A stretch of 64,000 nucleotides of DNA from Heyndrickxia shackletonii. GTDB taxonomy: Bacteria > Bacillota > Bacilli > Bacillales > Bacillaceae_C. Positions 8,087-17,199 of the stretch are shown piece after piece (the first letter of the stretch is position 1; each line of letters opens with the position of its first letter). Below the pieces are notes generated by a model. That model had not been told where the DNA came from, searched no databases, and worked only from the letters and a program-made list of their open reading frames with translations. Made by a program: the position numbers and the translations under genes. Where the stretch lies: the NCBI RefSeq assembly GCF_001420715.1, contig NZ_LJJC01000004.1:3615740-3679739 (forward strand). The letters are read 5' to 3'.

Positions 8087-9015
8087 ACTTCTGCCCCTCT
8101 CTTAAAATTAATGCGAGGATCAAGAATTCCATATAGGATATCCACGAGAAACACGACAAAAATAAATAATGCACTGTAAAAAATGGTAATTCCCATAATT
8201 ACACTATAATCATTCACTAATATGGATAAAGTAAATTGTTCTCCCAAACCCGGAACCGCAAATATTTTCTCAATAACCAAGGTTCCAGTCATTATTCCTA
8301 CCCCAATCGGACCAAGCATCGTGACAACGGGGATTAATGCATTACGCAGAACATGTTTGGAAATTACCCTCGACTCCGAAAGACCTTTTGCCCGTGCAGT
8401 AATAATATAGTCATGGCCCAATACCTCCAGCATTTCTGTCCGAATAAAGCGCGAGACAGTGGCTATTACACCTACTGAAAGTGCAAATGACGGGAGTAAT
8501 GTGTATTTATAGCTCTCCCATAATGCAGGTGGAAGCCAGCCAAGCTTAACGCCAACATAGTATTGAAGTAATGCAGCAAATACGAATGATGGTATGGACA
8601 TTCCAAGAACAGCTAATGTAACAGATCCGTAGTCTAGGATCGTATTATGCCTAAGGGCGGCAATAATTCCAAGTAATAATCCTACAATCGTTCCAAATAT
8701 CATTGCCTGTAATCCAATCAAAGCAGAAGGTCCAATACGGCTTAAAATCATATCGTCTACTGTTCTGCCTGGATATTTGAAAGACATGCCTAGATCTCCG
8801 TGCAGTAAGTTACCTAAATAACGAAGATATTGAAGTGCGACAGGTTGGTCTAATCCATATTTGGCATTTAATATTTTTAGTTGCTTGTCTGAAAGCTTTT
8901 CAGCATTATTAAACGGTGTTCCCGGTAAAAGATGCATTAAAAAAAAGGTAAATGTGATAATGATAAAAATAGTAACGAGCATGTAAGCAAGTCTTTTTAG
9001 AATATACGTTTTCAC
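8083..9015 (-). CDS. oppB: OppB-type peptide ABC transporter permease
   Basis: The 310-residue permease has six helices, the N-terminal family signature (YILKRLAYMLVTIF...LPGTPF) and the EAA loop TARAKGLSESRVISKHVLRN cytoplasmically. It forms a heterodimer with OppC. An intrinsic terminator sits between oppA and this gene, so oppB-F are probably expressed by read-through at a lower level than oppA, as expected for ABC importers that need excess binding protein. Confidence 0.92.
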   Translation of the reverse strand: MKTYILKRLAYMLVTIFIIITFTFFLMHLLPGTPFNNAEKLSDKQLKILNAKYGLDQPVALQYLRYLGNLLHGDLGMSFKYPGRTVDDMILSRIGPSALIGLQAMIFGTIVGLLLGIIAALRHNTILDYGSVTLAVLGMSIPSFVFAALLQYYVGVKLGWLPPALWESYKYTLLPSFALSVGVIATVSRFIRTEMLEVLGHDYIITARAKGLSESRVISKHVLRNALIPVVTMLGPIGVGIMTGTLVIEKIFAVPGLGEQFTLSILVNDYSVIMGITIFYSALFIFVVFLVDILYGILDPRINFKRGAEV

Positions 9016-9158
9016 TAGTACACCTCAATTCGATTAGGATGCTTTATCACAGCTCTAATGAGAGACTGCCCTCCAAAGATGTTAATTTTGTGCAAATATA
9101 CCGACTTGAATTTATAAACCTGTCATGAACAGCTTGTCTATCCGAATATTTAGAAAAT

Positions 9159-9192
9159 GAAAGAGGATGCACCAATCGATACATCCTCTTTC
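9159..9192 (-). terminator. Internal (partial) terminator between oppA and oppB
   Basis: Minus strand GAAAGAGGATG and CATCCTCTTTC form an 11-bp stem with a 12-base loop; the tail is ATTTTCT, a weak U tract, which fits partial read-through into oppB. Confidence 0.75.
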
Positions 9193-9209
9193 ATGTTTAG
9201 CAGTTTGTT

Positions 9210-10856
9210 TTATTCGATATATGTCCATTTATAGCTAAAATCTGCTCCACTCGGATGTTCCACTAGGTCTTTAATATTATTGTGCTGTAATATTGCCTCT
9301 CCAGATTGGTATAATGGAGCAATTGCTACATCATCTTCCAACAACATTTTTTCAAGTTGCAATAACATTTCATATCGTTTTGCTTTGTCTGTTTCAAGAC
9401 GTGCCTTTTCAACAAGTGCATCATATTTTGGATTTGAGTAATCCTCACGATTTGATGAGCTTCCAGTTACCCACATATCTAAATAAGTCATTGGATCACT
9501 ATAATCAGGTCCCCATGTCGATAAAGAAATATCATACTTAATAGATTTTTCAATTTCGAGTCTTTGCTCAAACGGTACAGCTTTAATTTCTAATTTGAAA
9601 CCTGGAAGATTTGTTTCTAATTGAGATTGAATAAACTCTGCCATTTGTTTACTTGATTCTGCATCTGAAATATTGATGGATAATTTAACAGATTTAGCAC
9701 CTGCTTCTTTTAAACCCTCTTGCCAATATTTCTTCGCTTCTTCTTTTGTACCCTTTAATAAATCACCATTTAGCTCCCTGAAATCTTTTTTATCAGGAGA
9801 GAAATAATAATTCTTTGGTACAATTCCATATAATGGCACGGCACCATTATTTAAAGCAATATCTGTTAAGCCTTTCTTATCAATGGCAAAATTGATTGCT
9901 TTTCTGATATTTTTATTTTTTAATATCGGGTTATTTAGATTGAATCGCAGAAAACCAATTCCAGCTAATGTGTTGGTTTTAAATTCTTTATCATCGCGGT
10001 AATTATCTACAGTAGCAGCCGTTAAGCCAACCCTGTCGACTTTTTTACTCTCGTAAAGGTTTAATCCGGTTGCATCATCTTTTACAACGTACACATTAAT
10101 TTCATCCAGCTTAACGGTTTTTGCATCCCAATATGTTGGATTTTTAACATATTTCCAGCTTGATTCATGCTTCCATTCCGCCAATTTGAAAGGTCCGTTA
10201 GATAATAAATTATCTGCTTCCAAAGCGTACTTATCGCCCAATTTCTCTACAAATTTTTGATTTTGCGGAAGAAATGTTCCAAAGGTAAGCAACGTTTCTA
10301 ATAATGGATTAGGATTTTCTAATGTAACTTGCAATGTTTTATCATCCATTGCTTTGACGCCTAATTCATCCGCAGACTTTTTGCCGTCAATGATAGCCTG
10401 GGCATTTTTAACACCAGCGGTTACAAACATATAGTTGTATGGTCCCGCTTCCTTTAATACCCTTTTCCATGCAAACTCAAAATCATGGGCCGTAACAGGG
10501 TCGCCATTGCTCCATTTCGCATCCCGAATGGTAAAGGTATGTACGAGGCCATCAGAACTTACATCATCTTTTTCGGCCATAGCTAAAATCGGTTGATTAT
10601 TTTGGTCTTGTCGGTATAAGCCTTCATTTGTATTATTTAATACTGTAAATGCAACTGCATCGTGTGCTTTCGTGGAGTCCATAGTGGGAATTTCTGCGGA
10701 AGCGGTTACATTTAATACTTGTTTTGCACTTCCTTTATTACCTTTTTCAGTTTCCTTGGATCCCGTTTCCTTATTGGCACTAAAACCGCACCCCGAAAGT
10801 GCTAAAGCAGCAACTACAAAAAAAATAATAAAAGGTATTACTTTTTTTCTATTCAT
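9210..10856 (-). CDS. oppA: OppA-type peptide-binding lipoprotein
   Basis: The 548-residue protein carries a lipoprotein signal (MNRKKVIPFIIFFVVAALALSGC, read in two parts; lipobox LSGC with acylated Cys23), a low-complexity linker rich in Lys/Glu/Gly, then the SBP family 5 fold with GLYRQDQNNQPILAMAE, WSNGDPVTAHDFEFAWKR and LSNGPFKLAEW. Anchored on the outer face of the membrane, it captures peptides for the OppBCDF complex. It is the first gene of the operon, with its promoter in the divergent region 10857-10998. Length and motifs are closer to OppA than to DppE, but ligand range is not proven. Confidence 0.92.
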   Translation of the reverse strand: MNRKKVIPFIIFFVVAALALSGCGFSANKETGSKETEKGNKGSAKQVLNVTASAEIPTMDSTKAHDAVAFTVLNNTNEGLYRQDQNNQPILAMAEKDDVSSDGLVHTFTIRDAKWSNGDPVTAHDFEFAWKRVLKEAGPYNYMFVTAGVKNAQAIIDGKKSADELGVKAMDDKTLQVTLENPNPLLETLLTFGTFLPQNQKFVEKLGDKYALEADNLLSNGPFKLAEWKHESSWKYVKNPTYWDAKTVKLDEINVYVVKDDATGLNLYESKKVDRVGLTAATVDNYRDDKEFKTNTLAGIGFLRFNLNNPILKNKNIRKAINFAIDKKGLTDIALNNGAVPLYGIVPKNYYFSPDKKDFRELNGDLLKGTKEEAKKYWQEGLKEAGAKSVKLSINISDAESSKQMAEFIQSQLETNLPGFKLEIKAVPFEQRLEIEKSIKYDISLSTWGPDYSDPMTYLDMWVTGSSSNREDYSNPKYDALVEKARLETDKAKRYEMLLQLEKMLLEDDVAIAPLYQSGEAILQHNNIKDLVEHPSGADFSYKWTYIE

Positions 10857-10998
10857 GAGCTTCCCCCTATTAATCGAATTTTTTCTATTTACGAAATAGT
10901 TTATATCTTTTTTTAATAACTTTCAACACTAATTTAAATATTGCAAAAATATTAAATATGATAAAATATATTTACTACTTCAGAAAGGTTGATATTAT

Positions 10999-11373
10999 AT
11001 GAAAAAAGTATATTTAAGTGCTGGCATATCGCTTATCTTATCTTTTCCGTATATATTTCTCGTTTTTCATGAATGGAATTTCCTATTGTGGACTAATGCC
11101 TTATTCTACTTGGGCTTAATTTATTTATTAATAGGCAGTATTATTTTAGTTTGGTCGAGCAACTTCTTTTCCGCCTTTATACATAGTTTCAAGCATTTTT
11201 TTCGGGTAATAAACAAGAAAGAGCAAATTATCCAGGAAATTGAGGGAAAAGTGATCGAATATTATCCAACCCAAAAGAAGCCAATTCCCCCAAAACCTTG
11301 GATATACATAGGGTTATGTTATTGTTTGATCAGTATTCTTTTTTCACTTCAAATTGTTTATTTTGGACGGTGA
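10999..11373 (+). CDS. Small membrane protein, DUF3899-like
   Basis: The 124-residue protein has three predicted membrane helices (about residues 5-23, 29-53 and 104-122) and a basic cytoplasmic loop of about 45 residues between the second and third. The pattern fits the DUF3899 family of short Bacillaceae membrane proteins, whose role is unknown. It is divergent from oppA and shares the promoter region. Its end overlaps the end of the convergent dipeptidase gene by 16 bases, so the two transcripts must be complementary at their 3' ends. Confidence 0.7.
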   Translation: MKKVYLSAGISLILSFPYIFLVFHEWNFLLWTNALFYLGLIYLLIGSIILVWSSNFFSAFIHSFKHFFRVINKKEQIIQEIEGKVIEYYPTQKKPIPPKPWIYIGLCYCLISILFSLQIVYFGR

Positions 11374-12287
11374 TCCAAAAAGTTTTGATATGCAAAGCCT
11401 TTTACTTGGTCCTCAGAGTAATACTTTAATAGTTCATTAATTAGGTTTTGATACATAGAAGAATCTTCAAGATTATGAATATAGGTTTCGATTCCATCAA
11501 AGTCTGACCCTAAACCAATTTGATTTACTCCCCCAAGGGAACAGAAATGATCTATGTGCTTTATTAAATCCGCAATTGTTACATTTTTACCTCCAGCTTT
11601 AACAAATTGCGGGCAAAATACCACATGGATTAAACCGCCGCGGTCAAACATAGCCTTTGCCTGCTGATCATATAAATTCCTTACATGATCACAAACTGCC
11701 CTAGCATTAGAATGACTAGCAATAGGATAATCTGCATACTCCATCACGTCCCAAAACGCTTGTTCACAAAGGTGGGAAACATCCGTAAACACGTGATGCT
11801 GATTATTGAATTGGACAATTTCTTTTCCAAAGGCCGTTAATCCAGCTCCGCGCGGTTCCCCTGCACCATCTGCAGCTAAATTTGCATTATTCCACGTTAA
11901 GCCAACCGAACGAACACCTAGTTGATACAGTATACTTAATTTATGCATGTCGTTTCCAATTGCATCAACGCCTTCAAGGGTGAGCATTGCCCCTATTTCC
12001 CCATGATTTAATTGATCAAAGTCATTCCAATCCTTGATTTGTTTCATTTCAGGATTTTTGGCAAGCACTTCGTTATAGAAATAATCCACTTGATCAAGTG
12101 CAGCTTGAAACTTTTGCTCGGCCTTCATGTTAGGATGAATAAAAATAGCAAAACATTGGACCTTCACTCCGCCTTTTTGAAGGCGGATTTTATTTGTATC
12201 TAATTCAGGGGCATCCGCATAATTTAATTTTCCTTTTGCATCAGCAAGTTTCATTAATGCATCACAGTGCAGATCAATAATATTCAT
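11358..12287 (-). CDS. Membrane dipeptidase, peptidase family M19
   Basis: I start the gene at the ATG at 12287 (309 residues), where GAGGTGATAGTA precedes MNIIDLHCDAL; a longer frame upstream to 12377 lacks family similarity. Zinc ligands are visible in HCD (His7, Asp9), in LTLEGVDAIG, and in the SHSNARAVCDHVRN and GLGSDFDG motifs of renal-dipeptidase-type enzymes. It should hydrolyse dipeptides, sometimes with D-residues, in the cytoplasm. It lies downstream of a C26 hydrolase gene and next to the opp operon, which suggests use of imported peptides. Confidence 0.88.
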   Translation of the reverse strand: MNIIDLHCDALMKLADAKGKLNYADAPELDTNKIRLQKGGVKVQCFAIFIHPNMKAEQKFQAALDQVDYFYNEVLAKNPEMKQIKDWNDFDQLNHGEIGAMLTLEGVDAIGNDMHKLSILYQLGVRSVGLTWNNANLAADGAGEPRGAGLTAFGKEIVQFNNQHHVFTDVSHLCEQAFWDVMEYADYPIASHSNARAVCDHVRNLYDQQAKAMFDRGGLIHVVFCPQFVKAGGKNVTIADLIKHIDHFCSLGGVNQIGLGSDFDGIETYIHNLEDSSMYQNLINELLKYYSEDQVKGFAYQNFLDHRPK

Positions 12288-12459
12288 TACTATCACCTCA
12301 ATTAATATGCTTGTTTTCGTACAGATTGTTGTTTTTCGTAAATGATACAAATTTACTTTCGGGGCATGTTTTACCATAATGGCTGTTCATTCATATCCCG
12401 GATAAAGATGCTTATAAGGCTTTCATCTACAAAAGCTACATAGTTTAAGAAAAGAGCCT

Positions 12460-13164
12460 TTATTGTTTGCAAGCTTCTACAAATTTTATAAATAACTGCA
12501 TAGAAATATGGTCTCCATTTAATGCTAATGGTTCTGGATGCCATTGGACTCCAACCACAAATGAGTGGTGGACACTCTCAATTGCCTCAATCACTCCATC
12601 AGAAGCAAGTGCCGTGATTACAAGCGGATGGATAACATTTCTTACAGCCTGATGATGAAAGGAGTTTACCTTAAATTCAGATTGACCTGCAATGTTAGCT
12701 AGTAAACTATTAGGCTCCGCTTTTACATAGTGGGATAAATGAGATCTGGATGCTTTTTGTGAATGCTGGAGCAAAGGAGTATCTATTTGGTTATAGATAT
12801 CTTGAAACATATCACCTCCAGCAGCAATGTTCAATATTTGAATACCTCGGCAAATTGCCAAAATAGGTTTATCCCTGTCCAGCATTTCTTGGATGAGTGC
12901 AATCTCTAAGCTATCACGCCCAGGAGATATGGTTCCAAGATTAGGATGAGGTTCTTCCCCAAATAGAGTGGGATCAATATCACCACCTCCTGACAGAACT
13001 AAACCATCAAGTCTACTTGCCAATTGTCTTACATCGGCATCAATTCCAATTGGTAGAAGTACCGGGATACCGCCAGCCTTAATGACTGCTTGAATATAAT
13101 CATTGGCTAGAGTATGTTTTGAATCTAACTCCACATGTGCTGTAATTCCTATTAGTGGCTTCAC
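12460..13164 (-). CDS. Class I glutamine amidotransferase-like hydrolase, peptidase C26 (gamma-glutamyl type)
   Basis: The 234-residue protein starts at GTG after AAGGGGTGA. It shows the C26 pattern: ITAH near the start, LSGGGDIDP, nucleophile Cys105 in AICRGIQILN, and the His-Glu pair in VGVQWHPEPL. Relatives such as PuuD cleave gamma-glutamyl-gamma-aminobutyrate or other gamma-glutamyl compounds. With the adjacent M19 dipeptidase it would form a two-gene unit for gamma-glutamyl peptide breakdown; the exact substrate is not visible. Confidence 0.85.
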   Translation of the reverse strand: MKPLIGITAHVELDSKHTLANDYIQAVIKAGGIPVLLPIGIDADVRQLASRLDGLVLSGGGDIDPTLFGEEPHPNLGTISPGRDSLEIALIQEMLDRDKPILAICRGIQILNIAAGGDMFQDIYNQIDTPLLQHSQKASRSHLSHYVKAEPNSLLANIAGQSEFKVNSFHHQAVRNVIHPLVITALASDGVIEAIESVHHSFVVGVQWHPEPLALNGDHISMQLFIKFVEACKQ

Positions 13165-13417
13165 TAATCGTCACCCCTTTATTAAACTCATGTTGTGATT
13201 TCATTATATCGTAATTTGGAGGAATAACTATCAAATGTTATGAATCTTTCTAAAATTTATTTTTCTTTAAAAAGGTTAACCTTCGCTCACATCCATCACC
13301 AAACATAAAAACAAAGGATATTTTTACTAAAAATAATGATTTCATTTTTCTATAAGGGTATATTATTAAATGAATATTATTAATAGATGTAAAAAGTTTA
13401 TGGAACTAGGTGGTTTA

Positions 13418-14371
13418 ATGTTAAGGATTGTCGCACTTGCTCACGACGGAACATTACATAAAGATATAAGTCTAGACGACTTATCTGGTAATAAATACAG
13501 ATGGTATTGGGTTGATTTTGAAAACCCAACGCAGAATGAATCAGCACTTTTATCTACTTTTTTTCATTTTCATCCTCTTGCGATTGAAGACTGTCTTTTA
13601 TATATTCAAAGACCTAAGCTTGACCATTATGAAGATTATACTTTTTTTGTTTTTCATGCCTTAAATCCGGAAACCTCGGTGGTGAAAGAAATAGACTGTT
13701 TCCTGGGGAAAAATTTCATCGTTACCTTTCACTTTGAATCGCTTATGTATCTGGATAAAGTTAATAAAAAAATTGAATCAGGTGCGTTGAATACACCTTT
13801 ACTGATATTCCACGCTATTCTGGATGAAGCCGTTGATTTATATTTTCCTATCATTTATTCCATGGAGGATCGCCTAAATGATGCGGAAGATAATACAAAG
13901 GGATTATCCACGACGGCATTGATGGATGAGGTATTTGATATTCGAAGTGATCTATTGCGGCTGCGAAGAACGATTTACCCTATGCGTGATTTAGTATATA
14001 GAATCATTAACTCCAGTCGTATCCCAGACTTTCAGGAATACCACGGCTATTTTAGCGATATTTATGATCATTTGCTGAGGCTATCTGAAATTGTGGAAGA
14101 TTCACGTGAACTCACAGCAGACATTCGAGATTCATACATATCTCTAAATGCTTTTCACGGCAATCAAATCATGATTAAATTGACGATTTTAAGCACCATC
14201 TTTTTGCCTCTTACTTTCATAGTTGGGGTGTATGGAATGAATTTTGTACACATGCCAGAATTGAAATGGAAATATGGGTATTTATTTGTATGGATTATTA
14301 TGCTTACGATTGGAATCGGGATTCCGCTTTATTTTAAGAAAAAAGGTTGGTTCAATGATAAAATTGAATAA
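13418..14371 (+). CDS. corA: CorA-family magnesium/divalent cation transporter
   Basis: Start chosen at the ATG at 13418, preceded by GGAACTAGGTGG, giving 317 residues, the usual CorA length; an upstream ATG at 13370 adds 16 unlike residues. A cytoplasmic alpha/beta N-terminal domain and a long helix (residues about 150-245) lead into two C-terminal membrane helices. The ion-selectivity signature GMN stands at residues 273-275 (GVYGMNF), followed by a short acidic loop and the second helix with a basic tail. It forms a pentameric inner channel for Mg2+, possibly also Co2+ or Ni2+. Confidence 0.9.
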   Translation: MLRIVALAHDGTLHKDISLDDLSGNKYRWYWVDFENPTQNESALLSTFFHFHPLAIEDCLLYIQRPKLDHYEDYTFFVFHALNPETSVVKEIDCFLGKNFIVTFHFESLMYLDKVNKKIESGALNTPLLIFHAILDEAVDLYFPIIYSMEDRLNDAEDNTKGLSTTALMDEVFDIRSDLLRLRRTIYPMRDLVYRIINSSRIPDFQEYHGYFSDIYDHLLRLSEIVEDSRELTADIRDSYISLNAFHGNQIMIKLTILSTIFLPLTFIVGVYGMNFVHMPELKWKYGYLFVWIIMLTIGIGIPLYFKKKGWFNDKIE

Positions 14372-14444
14372 ATCGACTTTTTTACTTTAAAGGTCTAAAA
14401 TATTTACAAGATCACGTATTCAATCAATTTTTGGAGGATTTAAT

Positions 14445-15116
14445 GTGAAGATTGTATGTTTTGGAGATAGTATTACAAGAGGAGTTTCCTTTGTTAAAGG
14501 CCGATTAAGAATATTAAAAGAAAATTATCCAGCATTTTTGCAGGGATTTTTTGCAAATGATTCTACTATAGATGTCGTTAATAAGGGCGTATTTAACGAT
14601 AACTCTAACTTATTATTAAAGAGGATTGAAAAAGATGTTATATCGGAGCATCCCGATATTGTTATTATTTGTGTCGGCGGTAATGACTGTAACTTCCATT
14701 GGGATGAAGTCGCCAAAAAACCGGAAGCGGAACATGTGCCAATTGTTCCACTCCAAATTTATATAAAGAACATAAAATACATGGTCGAAAAGTTCAAAAC
14801 ATCAGGTATAAAACCATTATTGTTAACTCTTCCACCATTAGATCCAGTAAGATATTATCGATCCATCGCAAATCAATATGGAAAATCAATTAGCCATTGG
14901 ATTAGTTATGTAGGCGGAATCGAGCATTGGCATGGTTTGTATAATCGCAGCCTTTCTTTATTAATTGAGCAGTTGGATGTGCTAAGCATTGATGTCCGTA
15001 CGGCTATTAAGAAAGCTGGGGATTTAAAGGAATTAATAAGTGATGACGGCATTCACTTAACCCCAGAGGGATACTATGTGATGGGAAAGAAAATTTATGA
15101 GGATTTAGGTCTGTAG
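14445..15116 (+). CDS. SGNH/GDSL hydrolase
   Basis: The 223-residue protein starts at GTG, with GGAGG seven bases upstream. All catalytic blocks are intact: block I CFGDSITRG (Ser nucleophile), block III GGNDCN and block V DDGIHLTPEG (Asp and His). There is no signal peptide, so it is probably a cytoplasmic esterase, lipase or acetyl-esterase. It contrasts with the degenerate relative at 4202-4852. Substrate unknown. Confidence 0.85.
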   Translation: MKIVCFGDSITRGVSFVKGRLRILKENYPAFLQGFFANDSTIDVVNKGVFNDNSNLLLKRIEKDVISEHPDIVIICVGGNDCNFHWDEVAKKPEAEHVPIVPLQIYIKNIKYMVEKFKTSGIKPLLLTLPPLDPVRYYRSIANQYGKSISHWISYVGGIEHWHGLYNRSLSLLIEQLDVLSIDVRTAIKKAGDLKELISDDGIHLTPEGYYVMGKKIYEDLGL

Positions 15117-15120
15117 AATA

Positions 15121-15156
15121 GAAATACTGCTGAATGTTTTTTCAGCAGTATTTCTT
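15121..15156. terminator. Bidirectional terminator
   Basis: GAAATACTGCTGAA pairs with TTCAGCAGTATTTC between the convergent SGNH hydrolase and CDF genes, with TTTATTT on the plus side. Confidence 0.85.
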
Positions 15157-16067
15157 TATTTCTCATCTATTTTCGATTCCTCAGGAAAATATGGATTTAA
15201 ATGAATAAGGACTTCCCTTATATTATCATTTTTCTCCATAAGCTTTTCTTTAATTTCCCTGGAAAGATCATGTCCTTCCTTTATTGTTTTAAAATGATCT
15301 ACAGAAATTCGCAAATCAACTAAAATATAATTTCCATGCTCGCGGGCACGAATTTTATCAATTCTTCTTACTTCCGCGAACTCCGATATGGTGGATATAT
15401 AGCTTTGAAGGATTTCCATATCGATATTTCGCTCAATAAGAATTTGAAAAGCTTCGTTTAACATATCCTTTGATATTTTAAAAATTAAATATGCTACAAA
15501 AATACTTGCTACTTTATCACCATACAACAAGATGTGAAGGTCAAATGTAGTGCCCAAATAAGAAATGAATACCCCGAATGCCGCAGCGATCGAAGCCACA
15601 ATATCGGCCTTATGGTCTAAAGCAATTGCTTCAATTGCCTTGCTGCTATGCTGCTTTGCAACCTTATAGGACCATCTGTATAATAATTCCTTCATTACGA
15701 ATGATAGGATGGCAATCCACATTGCCAAAAGTCTTGGCGGTTCAATAGGATGAAAGAAGCCTGTTATTCCTTCATATAATATATAAAAGGATATTAGCAA
15801 TAACAATATCCCTACTACCCCGGAGACTATTACCTCTGCCTTTCCATGTCCGTATGGATGATCTTCATCTGCAGGTTTATTGGCAACTTTAATCACCAAG
15901 AGTACGATGATAGAGGCAAATACATCCGCGCTGGAATGAATTCCATCTGCCATAACGGCATCACTTCGTCCAAACCACCCGGCTAGAATTTTTCCAATTG
16001 TTAAGACAAGATTGCTCCAAACACTTATCCAAGCGACTCTTCTCGCTAAAGATTCACGTGCACCCAC
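15156..16067 (-). CDS. Cation diffusion facilitator exporter (probable Mn/Zn efflux, MneP-like)
   Basis: The 303-residue protein starts at GTG behind GAGGTG. Six membrane helices carry the CDF metal-site signatures: DGIHSSADVFAS in helix 2 and DHKADIVASI in helix 5, plus the HPYGHGKAE loop. The C-terminal domain (about residues 205-300) has the ferredoxin-like dimerisation fold with several His. The DGIHS / DHKAD composition is like the manganese exporters MneP/MneS of B. subtilis, but zinc, iron or cobalt export cannot be excluded. Confidence 0.87.
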   Translation of the reverse strand: MGARESLARRVAWISVWSNLVLTIGKILAGWFGRSDAVMADGIHSSADVFASIIVLLVIKVANKPADEDHPYGHGKAEVIVSGVVGILLLLISFYILYEGITGFFHPIEPPRLLAMWIAILSFVMKELLYRWSYKVAKQHSSKAIEAIALDHKADIVASIAAAFGVFISYLGTTFDLHILLYGDKVASIFVAYLIFKISKDMLNEAFQILIERNIDMEILQSYISTISEFAEVRRIDKIRAREHGNYILVDLRISVDHFKTIKEGHDLSREIKEKLMEKNDNIREVLIHLNPYFPEESKIDEK

Positions 16068-16401
16068 TGTATAAACACCTCATTGAAAAGTCTTTTGTCA
16101 CGACTCTTTTCTTAAACATGTTGAAATCCAATAGAATTACTCATTCGACTTTAGAATGGATATTCTTCTAAGAAAAGATGCGCTGAAACTATACTTCATT
16201 AGGATTCTGCGCATGAGAGGATAACAACTTATAAGAAAGCAGCATTGTTATCTTAACAAATCGTCATCAGGTGGGTCTAGAGAAAGATTTTTGCCCATAT
16301 GTACGCTTTTAATTTGAGGTGAACTGTTTGATATTATTCTAAAAATGTTGCTCTTATCAAACTTTCTCCCCGTTTTTGAAAATAGGTTAATAATATAACT
16401 T
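16068..16401. other. Intergenic region, nothing recognised
   Basis: Between two minus-strand genes. It should hold the promoter of the CDF exporter and the 3' end of the GNAT transcript. I see no clear terminator, repeat or supported reading frame. Confidence 0.4.
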
Positions 16402-16971
16402 TTAAATATACTTAACCATATGTAAATAAGGATGCCCATATAAGTCAAATGTAGACTCATATACAAACCCATTTTTCTCATACAATCGATATGCGTTTGT
16501 ATTGTCTTCATCCACGTTCAAGGATAATTTATGAAATCCCTTCTCGTACCCAGCATTTTCAAATGCTTTTAACAGTTCACCGCCTACTCCCTTTTTACGA
16601 TGATTGGGAGAAACAGCTAATGAATCCAAATAATACTCATCTTTCTCCGTTTCCTTTGAAAGCTCTATTTGGCTACAATGAAACTCCTGCTGCAAATGTT
16701 GAACAAAATTCTTATCATATTCCTGTGCATCCATGCCATGGTATATGATAGCTATCCCAAAGATTTGCCCATCTGATTCTTTCACAAGCGTATTATGATA
16801 GCTAAAACGATTATGATCCTTCCTATATAATTCCTTAAGAAAGTTCACTACTTTCCTTTGTGATTGGTTCTGAAGAACGTCAATTCCTAAATCCTTCAGA
16901 ATTTCATACGTTAAAGCTGCTATCTCTTCCACATAATTTTCAGGTTCATTTTTTTTTCCAATTCTAATCAA
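16402..16971 (-). CDS. GNAT family N-acetyltransferase
   Basis: The 189-residue protein has an N-terminal helical half and a C-terminal GNAT core: YYLDSLAVSPNHRKKGVGGELLKAFE (motif A, acetyl-CoA binding RKKGVGG), followed by LNVDEDNTNAYRLYEKNGF (motif B). Length and layout fit ordinary bacterial GNATs. No substrate can be inferred; the gene stands alone. Confidence 0.85.
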   Translation of the reverse strand: MIRIGKKNEPENYVEEIAALTYEILKDLGIDVLQNQSQRKVVNFLKELYRKDHNRFSYHNTLVKESDGQIFGIAIIYHGMDAQEYDKNFVQHLQQEFHCSQIELSKETEKDEYYLDSLAVSPNHRKKGVGGELLKAFENAGYEKGFHKLSLNVDEDNTNAYRLYEKNGFVYESTFDLYGHPYLHMVKYI

Positions 16972-17199
16972 TGTATATTCCTCCTTGTCATACTTATTTT
17001 ATCAAAATAATAATAATGTCGGAAAATATTTGTAACAAATATTGGATAAGACGCAATTTGCACTTGATAATTCAGGTTGTCTAGGTTATTATTTTTGTTG
17101 AATTAGGAATATTCAAAATCATTCGTTAGGAGGGCTAACTATAAATTATTCGAATATTTCTTGTTCTAATAGATTTTGGGTAGAGGGGAGTATAGAGAA

